From: UMGS755 sp045132895
Lineage (GTDB): Bacteria; Bacillota; Clostridia; UBA1381; UBA9506
Length of the DNA: 43,083 nucleotides
Assembly (NCBI GenBank): GCA_045132895.1
Contig: JBGUTC010000031.1
Coordinates: forward strand, 1-43,083
Direction of reading: 5' to 3'
Shown here: one piece after another, positions 32,205 to 39,996 of the stretch
Position numbering within the stretch: the first letter of the stretch is position 1
How the letters are laid out: the number at the start of each line of letters is the position of its first letter
The notes under the pieces: generated by a model
The model's input: the letters and a program-made list of their open reading frames with translations, nothing else
Database searches by the model: none
What the model was told of the DNA's origin: nothing
Program-made: the position numbers and the translations under genes

Positions 32205-32273
32205 ATGGATACGGTTCCCGGGCGATTGAAACAGCAACTGAATATGAATAGGGAACGTCCTGCCCTCGTTTAA
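32205..32273 (+). CDS. 22-codon leader peptide upstream of mgtE
   Basis: ATG 32205 lies 7 bases after GGAGG (32193-32197), the best ribosome binding site in the leader, and opens a 22-codon frame ending at TAA 32271-32273. The peptide begins MDTVPGRLKQQ and ends RERPALV. It has two prolines and several arginines, no membrane segment and no resemblance to a protein domain. Its codons 4-5 and 16-18 contain two of the four pairing segments of the attenuator, so translation of the peptide would interfere with folding of the leader. Confidence 0.6.
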   Translation: MDTVPGRLKQQLNMNRERPALV

Positions 32274-32300
32274 TATCTAATGGCGTTCCCGGAAAGGAAC
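32214..32300 (+). promoter_or_regulatory. Four-segment translational attenuator of mgtE
   Basis: Segment 1 GTTCCC (32214-32219), segment 2 GGGAACGTC (32251-32259), segment 3 GGCGTTCCC (32282-32290), segment 4 GGAAC (32296-32300). 1:2 gives 6 bp, 3:4 gives 5 bp and covers the mgtE ribosome binding site AAAGGA (32293-32298), and 2:3 gives 9 bp (one G-U) and leaves that site free. Segments 1 and 2 lie inside the leader peptide frame. The consensus core of the M-box magnesium riboswitch is not present. Confidence 0.6.
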
Positions 32301-32304
32301 ACTC

Positions 32305-33672
32305 ATGGAAGAAACAAAAATTTTAGAAGAAACCATGCAGGAAACCATTGAATCTCTGCTGCAGGAAAAGCAATATTTAAAAATCAGAAGCATCCTATTG
32401 GATATGAACTATGTGGATATTGAGGGGCTTTTTGATGAAATTCCCCAAAATGAGATGCTTCGTTTATTCCGCATGCTCCCGAAAGAAACCGCCGCTGAAG
32501 TTTTCACCGAGATGGACAGCGACATGCAGCAGTATATCATTGAATCCATTACAGACCTTGAAGTCGGTCGGATTATGGATGAGCTTTTTATGGATGATAC
32601 AGTAGACTTTCTGGAAGAAATGCCGGCTAATGTTGTCAAACGTGTTTTAATGAACACTGACGCTGAGTCCCGCAAAATTATCAATCAGCTTTTACAGTAC
32701 CCGGATGACAGCGCGGGCAGCATTATGACCACAGAGTTTGTGGATTTAAAAAAAGAAATGACCGTGCAGGATGCCTTAGAACGTATCCGCAAAACCGGCG
32801 TTGATAAAGAAACCATTAACACCTGCTATGTTCTTTCTCCTCAACGAAAACTGGAGGGTGTTGTCTCCATCCGCACGTTGATTTTATCCAGACCGGATAA
32901 ACAGGTGCAGGAACTGATGGATACCAATGTGAAAATTATTCATACACTGGACGACCAGGAAACAACGGCATATCAATTCCGTAAATACGACCTTTTATCT
33001 ATGCCTGTTGTAGACCGGGAAGACCGTCTGGTCGGCATTATCACCATCGACGACATCGTGGACGTCATCGAGCAGGAAAACACGGAAGACTTCCACAAGA
33101 TGGCCGCTATGACCCCATCAGAGGAGCCATATCTGAAAACCGGCGTTTTCACGCTGGCAAAAAACCGAATCACCTGGCTTTTGGTCCTGATGATTTCTGC
33201 CACTTTTACCGGCTCCATTATTCAGCACTTTGAAGGAGCTCTCAGTCAGGTTGTGGCGCTGACTTCTTATATTCCCATGCTCATGGGCACCAGCGGCAAT
33301 GCCGGTAATCAGTCTTCGACCATGATTATCCGAAGCCTTGCGCTAAATGAGCTGGAATTTTCCGATCTTTTTAAAGTTCTTTGGAAAGAGCTGCGAGTTG
33401 GTTTTGTAACCGCTCTGTTATTGGCTGTGGTTAACTTTATCCGGATTATGATTTTCGATCCGGTTCCGATGATCATTGCCGGCGTCGTTTCTTTGAGCTT
33501 GTTCTGCGTGGTTTGTCTGGCAAAAACCGTTGGCGGTATTCTGCCGATTCTCGCCGAAAAGGTTCACTTAGACCCGGTTATTATGGCAAGTCCTATTATT
33601 ACCACTATTTTAGACACCCTGTCTCTGATTATTTATTTCCGTTTTGCTACAGCATTTTTGGGTATTGCCTGA
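32305..33672 (+). CDS. mgtE: Magnesium transporter MgtE
   Basis: A 455-residue magnesium channel of the inner membrane. The order is that of the family: an MgtE N-domain of helical repeats (about 25-135), a pair of CBS domains (about 140-262, with LLSMPVVDREDRLVGIITIDD), a connecting helix, then five membrane helices from about 290. The selectivity-region segments PMLMGTSGNAGNQSST and DPVIMASPIITTILDT, with the magnesium-binding Asp, are intact. AAAGGA lies 6 bases before the ATG but can be hidden in a hairpin. Control by magnesium through the leader is an inference. Confidence 0.95.
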   Translation: MEETKILEETMQETIESLLQEKQYLKIRSILLDMNYVDIEGLFDEIPQNEMLRLFRMLPKETAAEVFTEMDSDMQQYIIESITDLEVGRIMDELFMDDTVDFLEEMPANVVKRVLMNTDAESRKIINQLLQYPDDSAGSIMTTEFVDLKKEMTVQDALERIRKTGVDKETINTCYVLSPQRKLEGVVSIRTLILSRPDKQVQELMDTNVKIIHTLDDQETTAYQFRKYDLLSMPVVDREDRLVGIITIDDIVDVIEQENTEDFHKMAAMTPSEEPYLKTGVFTLAKNRITWLLVLMISATFTGSIIQHFEGALSQVVALTSYIPMLMGTSGNAGNQSSTMIIRSLALNELEFSDLFKVLWKELRVGFVTALLLAVVNFIRIMIFDPVPMIIAGVVSLSLFCVVCLAKTVGGILPILAEKVHLDPVIMASPIITTILDTLSLIIYFRFATAFLGIA

Positions 33673-33788
33673 GCAAGGCAGGGCATACTAGAGGTATCGC
33701 TCAGAATTTTATACAATCTGGTTAGTTTTTTATAAAGACAAAATCTTAAAGAGCAGATACAATAAATATGCTATCTAGGAGGCACAAC

Positions 33789-34481
33789 ATGCCATACTTT
33801 TACTATGATTCCTATTACCTTGTGCTGGTTTTACCGGCAATCCTGATTTCTCTGATTGCCCAGTTCATGGTACAGAATACGTTTAAAAAATATGCTTCCG
33901 TTATGAGTCAGCGGGGCAAAACAGCCGCTGAAATTGCGCGGCGGATTTTAGATGACAACGGTTTGCATCAGGTTAAAATTGAGCAAATCAGCGGTCATTT
34001 GTCTGACCATTATGATCCCAGAACAAATATCATCCGTCTGTCAGACTCCGTTTACAGCAGTTCTTCTGTCGCTTCTATCGGTGTTGCTGCCCATGAGGCA
34101 GGGCACGCGGTGCAGCATGCGACGGGGTATCTCCCCATCCGGCTCAGGAACATGGTTCTGCCCGTGGCAAATTTAGGTTCCCGCCTGGCTATGCCCGCTA
34201 TTCTTTTAGGGCTGATTATGGGGCTTGAGCCTTTAATCTCTGCCGGCATTATTCTGTTTTCTGCTCTGGTCCTGTTTCAACTTGTGACCCTGCCGGTTGA
34301 GTTTAACGCCAGCCGTCGGGCGCTTCGAACCCTTGAAAACACCCATGCACTGGATGAAACAGAACGGAAGGGTGCTAAAAAAGTTTTATCTGCTGCCGCC
34401 ATGACCTATGTGGCTGCGGCGTTGGTTTCTGCTATGCAACTTCTCAGACTGGTTCTGCTCTCCGGTAGACGCAGACGCTAG
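33789..34481 (+). CDS. yugP: Zinc metallopeptidase, YugP family
   Basis: A 230-residue membrane metallopeptidase. It begins with a helix (LVLVLPAILISLIAQF), then a cytoplasmic or external loop, the zinc motif HEAGH (residues 102-106) followed by AVQHATGYLPIRLRN, and two or three further membrane helices; PVEFNASRRAL after them is a family mark (COG2738). Function is unknown. The start ATG 33789 lies 6 bases after AGGAGG (33777-33782); the upstream ATG at 33768 is rejected because it precedes that site. Confidence 0.9.
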   Translation: MPYFYYDSYYLVLVLPAILISLIAQFMVQNTFKKYASVMSQRGKTAAEIARRILDDNGLHQVKIEQISGHLSDHYDPRTNIIRLSDSVYSSSSVASIGVAAHEAGHAVQHATGYLPIRLRNMVLPVANLGSRLAMPAILLGLIMGLEPLISAGIILFSALVLFQLVTLPVEFNASRRALRTLENTHALDETERKGAKKVLSAAAMTYVAAALVSAMQLLRLVLLSGRRRR

Positions 34482-34513
34482 TCTGTCACATTAAATATCA
34501 CAGGAGGATTTTC

Positions 34514-35251
34514 ATGAAAGCAATCGTTTTAGGTGCGGGTAAAGGTACCCGTCTGCAATCCGAAAAATTTCAAATGCCCAAGGTACTCCGTCAGGCTAAC
34601 GGTCGGGCTTTGATTGACTATGTGTTAGAGCATATTGACTTCATTCCTCAGGAAGACACCGTTGTGGTTGTGGGATACAAAAAAGAAGATGTCCGTGAGG
34701 CTCTCTCCTACGGAAAATATCTCTTTTCCGATCAGGATCAGCAATTAGGAACCGGTCACGCTGTCAACTGTGCCCGTGAGCATTTTGAAACTTATGACGG
34801 TGATGTTTTGGTTCTCTATGGCGACATGCCCTTATTGTCCAAAGCTACATACAAAAAAATCATTGAGCAGCATGAAGCATCCGGTGCAGATTGCACCATC
34901 ATGACTGCCGTTGTTGACGATCCCCTGCCCTATGGCAGAATCATCAAGGATGAAAGCGGCAACCTGGTGGATATTGTTGAAACCAAGGACTGCACACCGG
35001 AACAGCTGGCTGTTAAGGAACTGAACATCGGCGTGTATGTATTTAATTCTCCTATGCTCTTTGAAAACCTGAAAGAATTGAAAAACAACAATGCGCAGGA
35101 TGAATATTACTTAACAGACATTCCCAAGATTCTGCTGAAAAAAGGCGCAAAAATCAGCACCTGTACCGTTTGTGATAATACGGAGATTTTTGGTGTTAAT
35201 ACCTTGGAGGATTTGGAATTTTGCGAAGCGAAGCTGAAAACAGAGGCATAA
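34514..35251 (+). CDS. GlmU-like nucleotidyltransferase, N-terminal domain only
   Basis: A 245-residue sugar-phosphate nucleotidyltransferase. It shows LGAGKGTRLQSEKFQMPKVL (the nucleotide-binding loop), QLGTGHAV (77-84) and LYGDMPLL (101-108), all as in the uridylyltransferase domain of GlmU. It also has NIGVYVF and QDEYYLTDIP from that domain. The C-terminal left-handed beta-helix acetyltransferase half is absent, so it cannot acetylate glucosamine-1-phosphate by itself. It may make UDP-GlcNAc from preformed GlcNAc-1-P, or a related activated sugar. AGGAGG precedes the ATG. Confidence 0.87.
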   Translation: MKAIVLGAGKGTRLQSEKFQMPKVLRQANGRALIDYVLEHIDFIPQEDTVVVVGYKKEDVREALSYGKYLFSDQDQQLGTGHAVNCAREHFETYDGDVLVLYGDMPLLSKATYKKIIEQHEASGADCTIMTAVVDDPLPYGRIIKDESGNLVDIVETKDCTPEQLAVKELNIGVYVFNSPMLFENLKELKNNNAQDEYYLTDIPKILLKKGAKISTCTVCDNTEIFGVNTLEDLEFCEAKLKTEA

Positions 35252-35772
35252 AACATCCTAAAATCCATATTTATACCGGCGACGGAAAGGGAAAAACCAC
35301 CGCTGCTTTAGGATTGGGACTTCGTGCCGCAGGCTGTGGCTACTCTGTTTCCATGATTCAGTTTTTAAAAGATGAGCCAACCGGAGAGTTGAATGCCATT
35401 CAGAATCTCCCCAATTTCCGGATTTACCGCTTTCAGGAAAAAGCAAAAGGCTTTTTCTGTGACATGAGCGATGAAGAAAAGGACATTCTGAAAGAAGAAA
35501 CGGAAAAAGCGCTTCGTTTTGCCGAACATCTTTTAAAATCCGGCGGTTGCGACGTTTTGATCTTAGATGAAATTTTCATCTGCCTTTCCTGTGGCTTGGT
35601 TTGCCGGGAGCGTCTGCTGAAACTTTTGCAGACAGGGCATGCTGAAATCATTCTGACCGGCAGAGATGCACCGGAATCCATTAAAACTATGGCCGACTAT
35701 GTCAGTGAAATCCGGGCAGAAAAACATCCTTTTAACGAAGGATGCCCTGCAAGGCGCGGAATTGAATATTAA
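35221..35772 (+). CDS. cobO: Cob(I)alamin adenosyltransferase (CobA/BtuR type)
   Basis: Transfers the adenosyl group of ATP to cob(I)alamin to make adenosylcobalamin. The 183-residue protein has the P-loop IYTGDGKGKTTAALGL (17-32), MIQFLKDEPTGE and DVLILDEIFICLSCGLV (Walker B). The C-terminus, VSEIRAEKHPFNEGCPARRGIEY, is the usual ending of this family. No ATG stands before the conserved region. TTG 35221 lies 10 bases after GGAGG (35206-35210) and overlaps the preceding gene by 31 bp, suggesting coupling. Confidence 0.92.
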   Translation: MRSEAENRGIKHPKIHIYTGDGKGKTTAALGLGLRAAGCGYSVSMIQFLKDEPTGELNAIQNLPNFRIYRFQEKAKGFFCDMSDEEKDILKEETEKALRFAEHLLKSGGCDVLILDEIFICLSCGLVCRERLLKLLQTGHAEIILTGRDAPESIKTMADYVSEIRAEKHPFNEGCPARRGIEY

Positions 35773-35785
35773 CGGGTGAGCACCT

Positions 35786-35819
35786 ACCGTACAAGGCTAA
35801 GGCTTTGTACGGTTTTTAT
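35786..35819 (+). terminator. Terminator behind cobO
   Basis: ACCGTACAA (35786-35794) pairs with TTGTACGGT (35805-35813) and is followed by T's to about 35817. Confidence 0.85.
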
Positions 35820-35842
35820 TTTACATAAAGGAGAAAAATCGT

Positions 35843-36268
35843 ATGCTGCATATGTTCTGGCCCATGGCCATCGTCGTTCTATCCAATACCATTTATAATA
35901 TCTGTGCAAAGTCAACGCCCCCAAACGTCAACGGCTTTGCCTCTCTGACCCTTACCTATCTGGTAGCAACCGTCATGTCGGCAATGATGTTCTTCATTAC
36001 ATCATCAGACAAGCATCTGTTGACAGAACTGACTAAAACCAACTGGACCGCATGGGTGCTGGGCATTGTCATTGTCGGGCTGGAGTTTGGCTACTTCTGC
36101 ATTTACCGGGCAGGCTGGAAGGTCAGCACCGGCAGTCTTGTCGCCAACATAACCCTTGCCTGCATTCTTCTGATACTTGGGGTTTTGTTCTACCGGGAAG
36201 TTTTAAGTTTCAGGCAAATCATCGGTATTTTTGTTTGCGGATTGGGCTTATTCCTGGTAGCAAAATAA
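35843..36268 (+). CDS. Half-size EamA/SMR-like membrane protein
   Basis: A 141-residue protein with four membrane helices (residues about 5-22, 33-53, 69-88 plus 97-118, and 121-140). It resembles one half of an EamA permease or a small multidrug resistance-type protein: GLEFGYFCIYRAGWKVSTGSL, then a last helix with VLSFRQIIGIFVCGLGL. Such proteins are thought to work as dimers. The substrate is unknown. AAAGGAG precedes the ATG. Single gene between two terminators. Confidence 0.8.
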   Translation: MLHMFWPMAIVVLSNTIYNICAKSTPPNVNGFASLTLTYLVATVMSAMMFFITSSDKHLLTELTKTNWTAWVLGIVIVGLEFGYFCIYRAGWKVSTGSLVANITLACILLILGVLFYREVLSFRQIIGIFVCGLGLFLVAK

Positions 36269-36300
36269 AAGGGTGTAGCACACGCTACACCCTTTTATTT
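36263..36300. terminator. Bidirectional terminator
   Basis: A 17-bp perfect stem (36263-36279 with 36284-36300) with loop ACAC. It ends the small EamA-like gene and the leftward YgjV-like gene. The core GTGTAGC/GCTACAC resembles the terminators at 18972 and 28893. Confidence 0.9.
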
Positions 36301-36307
36301 CTCTTTT

Positions 36308-36820
36308 TTATTCAGATTTCTTTTTTCTGTCAAACCGCAGAAAACCGATAAAGATAGAAACCATATTGAAAATCTCTGTCAGCGCCCCGCCGAGAGAACT
36401 GTTAATCAGGTTATAAACCAGCCAGAGGGGTGAAGACGGGAACGCCACGAGGCGCACCAGTTTCGGGCTTTTGATACCGAATGCAACAGTTGTTAAAACC
36501 ATCGCAATCGTCGGCAAAATGGAAAGCGGGCTGACCCAGGTGAAAATGCTGACAACGATGCAGAGGATAGAGAAACCGACAATCCAAAGATTAGAAGATG
36601 CCCATTTCTTATCTTTAAAGCAATACACCAAGCTTCTTGCCGCACCAATGGCATTTAAAAGAGATGCCGTATAGGTGTCGGGTCCCAACAAAAAATAATG
36701 ACTCATAAAGCAGAGGTTCGCCAGAAGCTGCATTAAAACAATGCGTCTGTGGGTATTCTGCTGAAATGAAATAATACTTAAAATAAAACCAAAAATTCCT
36801 AAGGTCTGCGCAATGATCAT
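36308..36820 (-). CDS. YgjV-family inner membrane protein
   Basis: A 170-residue protein with four to five membrane helices (IAQTLGIFGFILSIISFQ, LLANLCFMSHYFLLG, LWIVGFSILCIVVSIFTWV, LPTIAMVLTTVAFGI, LWLVYNLIN). The pattern, with FMSHYFLLG and PLWLVYNLINSSLGG, matches the YgjV family, whose role is unknown. ATG 36820 is fixed by AAGGAG; the reading from 36874 would have no ribosome binding site. C-terminal tail is lysine-rich (FDRKKKSE), which suggests it faces the cytoplasm. Confidence 0.85.
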   Translation of the reverse strand: MIIAQTLGIFGFILSIISFQQNTHRRIVLMQLLANLCFMSHYFLLGPDTYTASLLNAIGAARSLVYCFKDKKWASSNLWIVGFSILCIVVSIFTWVSPLSILPTIAMVLTTVAFGIKSPKLVRLVAFPSSPLWLVYNLINSSLGGALTEIFNMVSIFIGFLRFDRKKKSE

Positions 36821-36852
36821 ATACCCTTCTCCTTTTCTCAAACATCCCCAGT

Positions 36853-36882
36853 ATCTTACCACAGAAGAGCACATTTTGTCAA
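36853..36882 (-). promoter_or_regulatory. Promoter of the YgjV-like gene
   Basis: On the minus strand TTGACA (36877-36882) and TAAGAT (36853-36858) are 18 bp apart, with TG upstream of the -10. Confidence 0.7.
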
Positions 36883-36991
36883 GTTCCCTCGAATGAGAAA
36901 GATCCGGAAAATTTTATAATAATTTTTGAAAAACTACTTTATTATTACAGAAAAATCTGGTATACTATATAGTAGGTATAATATTGACTTT

Positions 36992-37034
36992 AAAAAGGAA
37001 TTTTTCCTTTTTTAGGGGGCATAAGATTCCCCGA
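36992..37034 (+). promoter_or_regulatory. Two small hairpins in the rnjA leader
   Basis: AAAAAGGAA (36992-37000) pairs with TTCCTTTTT (37004-37012) around a 3-base loop, then GGGG (about 37016-37019) can pair with CCCC (37031-37034). They lie between TATACT/TATAAT-like -10 boxes (about 36961-36982) and the gene; whether they act as an attenuator is unknown. Confidence 0.35.
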
Positions 37035-37072
37035 TATATGAACGGATTTAAAATTTATATGGAGGTTTAATT

Positions 37073-38737
37073 GTGGCAAAAAATCAAAAATTAAAAATCA
37101 TCCCGTTGGGCGGCCTCAATGAGATCGGAAAAAACATGACAGTCTTTGAGTTCGGAAACGACATTGTCGTCTTAGACTGCGGTATGGCCTTCCCTGATGA
37201 TAATATGCCGGGGGTTGACATGGTAATCCCGGACATATCCTATCTGGAAAAAAACAGGGATAAAATCAGGGGTATTGTTCTGACCCACGGTCACGAGGAC
37301 CATATCGGCGCCATTCCCTATTTCTTGAAGAAAATCAATGTGCCGATTTACGGAACCAGACTGACCCTGGGGCTCATTGAGTGTAAGCTCAAGGAGCATC
37401 ACCTGCTTTCCAAAACGAAGCTGGTTCGCGTTAAAGCCGGCGATGTCGTGAAACTGGGTGCTTTTAAAGCAGAATTTATTCACACCAACCACTCCATTGC
37501 AGACGCCGTAGCCATCGCTATGCATACTCCGGTTGGTATTGTTGTTCATTCCGGCGACTTTAAAATTGACTCAACGCCCATTGAAGGCAGCATGATGGAT
37601 GTAGCGCGATTCGGCGAATTAGGCAGAAAGGGCGTTTTAGCGTTGCTTTCTGACAGTACCAACGTGGAACGCTCCGGATATTCCATGTCAGAATCTACTG
37701 TAGGCGACACCTTTGATGCTTTGTTCTGCAACTGCGACAAGCGCATTTTAGTTGCGACCTTTGCATCCAACATCCACCGCGTTCAGCAGATTATCAACGC
37801 GGCATACCGCTACGGCAGAAAAGTTGCGGTTTCCGGCAGAAGCATGGAAAATGTGCTGGAAGTTGCCATGAATCTGGGATATATGACTGTACCCCAGGGG
37901 GTTTTAATCAGCATTGACGATATAAATAAATACAGGCCCAATCAGCTCTGTATCATTACCACCGGCAGTCAGGGCGAAGCCATGTCCGCTCTGTCACGTA
38001 TGGCATTTTCCGACCACAAGAAGGTCGAAATCGTTAAAGGAGACAGAGTCATCGTTTCTGCCAGCCCCATTCCAGGCAATGAACGTGCCATTTCCAATGT
38101 GATTAACGAACTCTTTAAAAAGGGCGCAGAGGTTATTTACAAATCCTTGGAGCATACCCACGTTTCCGGTCATGCTTGTCAGGAAGAGTTGAAATTACTT
38201 CTGTCTTTGGTAAAACCCAAGTATTTCATTCCGGTGCATGGCGAATTCCGCCACTTAAAACTGCATGCATCCTTAGCAGAACGTGCCGGCATGAACCCGA
38301 AAAACATTTTGATTTCTGACATTGGTAAGGTCATCGAACTGGGACCTCATAGCATCCGTCAGAACTCGACGGTGCCTTCCGGCGTTGTCTTAATTGACGG
38401 TTTAGGCGTGGGCGATGTAGGAAATATCGTTCTCCGTGACAGAAAGCATTTGGCTGAAGACGGTATCATCGTTGTGGTCGTCACGTTAGACAAACGAACC
38501 GGCGAGGTGTTGGCAGGACCCGATGTTCTCTCCCGCGGTTTTGTCTATGTCAGGGAGTCTGAGGACCTGATGGAAGAGGCAAAACTGGTGGCAAAAAATG
38601 CGCTGATTAAATGCGCCAGCAAAAAAGTGACCGACTGGACAGGAATTAAAAACACCTTAAAAACCAGCATGAGTGACTTTATGTATACCAAAACCAAGCG
38701 GAAACCTATGGTTCTGCCGGTTATTATGGAAGTATAA
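37073..38737 (+). CDS. rnjA: Ribonuclease J
   Basis: Exo- and endoribonuclease central to mRNA turnover in Bacillota. The 554-residue protein of the metallo-beta-lactamase/beta-CASP group has the zinc motif HGHEDH (72-77), HSGDFKID near 165, LLSDSTNVERSGYS, the beta-CASP segment and HVSGHA, with the C-terminal domain complete. The start is GTG 37073, 7 bases after GGAGG. It probably forms a unit with metK, 23 bp downstream. J1 is more likely than J2 because it is the sole copy visible, but a second copy may lie elsewhere. Confidence 0.95.
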   Translation: MAKNQKLKIIPLGGLNEIGKNMTVFEFGNDIVVLDCGMAFPDDNMPGVDMVIPDISYLEKNRDKIRGIVLTHGHEDHIGAIPYFLKKINVPIYGTRLTLGLIECKLKEHHLLSKTKLVRVKAGDVVKLGAFKAEFIHTNHSIADAVAIAMHTPVGIVVHSGDFKIDSTPIEGSMMDVARFGELGRKGVLALLSDSTNVERSGYSMSESTVGDTFDALFCNCDKRILVATFASNIHRVQQIINAAYRYGRKVAVSGRSMENVLEVAMNLGYMTVPQGVLISIDDINKYRPNQLCIITTGSQGEAMSALSRMAFSDHKKVEIVKGDRVIVSASPIPGNERAISNVINELFKKGAEVIYKSLEHTHVSGHACQEELKLLLSLVKPKYFIPVHGEFRHLKLHASLAERAGMNPKNILISDIGKVIELGPHSIRQNSTVPSGVVLIDGLGVGDVGNIVLRDRKHLAEDGIIVVVVTLDKRTGEVLAGPDVLSRGFVYVRESEDLMEEAKLVAKNALIKCASKKVTDWTGIKNTLKTSMSDFMYTKTKRKPMVLPVIMEV

Positions 38738-38760
38738 AAAAGATTTGTGAGGGATTTCAA

Positions 38761-39960
38761 ATGACAAAAGATACAAGAAAATTATTCACATCCGAGTCTG
38801 TAACAGAAGGACATCCGGATAAAATTTCAGACATCATTTCAGATGCCATCTTAGACGAAATCATGAGACATGACCCAATGGGTCGTGTTGCCTGTGAAGT
38901 TACCGTAACCACCGGTCTTGTCATGGTGGTAGGCGAAATTTCCACCTCAACCTATGTCGACATCAGCAAGGTAGTTCGCGAATGTGTCCGCGAGGTTGGC
39001 TACGACCGCGCCAAGTACGGTTTTGACTGCGATACCTGCGCTGTTATTACTGCAATCGATGAGCAATCTCCCGATATTGCGCTGGGCGTTGATAACTCCT
39101 TAGAGGCGAAAAACGGCGAAAAGGCTTACGGCGAAATCGGTGCCGGCGACCAGGGAATTATGTTCGGTTATGCCTGCAACGAAACGGAAGAATTGATGCC
39201 TCTTTCTATCAGCCTGGCACATAAACTGACGCTGAAACTGTCTCAGGTCAGAAAGTCCGGCGAAATCAGCTACATCCGTCCTGACGGTAAGTCTCAGGTG
39301 ACCGTTGTTTATGACGAAAACGACCGTCCCGTTGCCGTTGATACCGTTGTCGTCTCCACACAGCACAGCGAAGACGTCACCCAGGAAGAGTTGAGAAAAG
39401 ACATTATGGAAAAAGTTATTCTGCCGGTTATTCCAGCAGATCTCTTAACAGAAGACACCAAGTACTATATTAACCCCACCGGCCGTTTTGTTGTTGGCGG
39501 ACCGCAGGGTGACTCCGGTCACACTGGCAGAAAGTTAATCGTTGACACCTACGGTGGCGCTGCCCGTCACGGTGGCGGTGCATTTTCCGGCAAGGATCCC
39601 ACAAAGGTTGACCGCAGTGCGGCTTATGCTGCCCGTTATGTGGCTAAAAATGTAGTCGCTGCAGGCCTTGCTGACCGTTGTGAATTGCAGCTTGCCTATG
39701 CCATTGGCGTGGCTGAACCGGTTTCCGTTCGCGTAGATACCTTCGGTACCGCTAAGGTCTCCGAAAGCATCATCGAAGAACTGGTTGCAAAACATTTTGA
39801 CCTGCGTCCTGCTGCCATCATCGAAAAACTGGATTTACGCCGTCCGATTTACAAGCAGACCGCATCCTACGGTCACTTCGGCAGAACTGATTTAGACCTG
39901 CCCTGGGAAAAGACAGACAAGGCTGAACTGTTAAAGCAGGAAGCAGCTAAATTGGTATAA
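38761..39960 (+). CDS. metK: S-adenosylmethionine synthetase
   Basis: Makes S-adenosylmethionine from methionine and ATP. The 399-residue protein has SESVTEGHPDKISDIISDA with the catalytic His18, GAGDQGIMFGYA (signature 1) and GGGAFSGKDPTKVDRS (signature 2). Length is normal. GAGGG lies before the ATG. No SAM riboswitch is present in the 23-bp gap to rnjA, so metK seems to be expressed from the rnjA promoter or a promoter inside it, in contrast to the S-box control found in many Bacillota. Confidence 0.97.
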   Translation: MTKDTRKLFTSESVTEGHPDKISDIISDAILDEIMRHDPMGRVACEVTVTTGLVMVVGEISTSTYVDISKVVRECVREVGYDRAKYGFDCDTCAVITAIDEQSPDIALGVDNSLEAKNGEKAYGEIGAGDQGIMFGYACNETEELMPLSISLAHKLTLKLSQVRKSGEISYIRPDGKSQVTVVYDENDRPVAVDTVVVSTQHSEDVTQEELRKDIMEKVILPVIPADLLTEDTKYYINPTGRFVVGGPQGDSGHTGRKLIVDTYGGAARHGGGAFSGKDPTKVDRSAAYAARYVAKNVVAAGLADRCELQLAYAIGVAEPVSVRVDTFGTAKVSESIIEELVAKHFDLRPAAIIEKLDLRRPIYKQTASYGHFGRTDLDLPWEKTDKAELLKQEAAKLV

Positions 39961-39996
39961 TACATACATTCACTTTTATAAAGGGGGTTTTGCTTC

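Noticed and set aside
32121..32304. M-box magnesium riboswitch in front of mgtE
   Set aside because: The conserved M-box core is missing; the leader is better described as a leader peptide with competing hairpins.
38738..38760. Possible SAM riboswitch for metK
   Set aside because: The gap to rnjA is only 23 bp and holds just a ribosome binding site.
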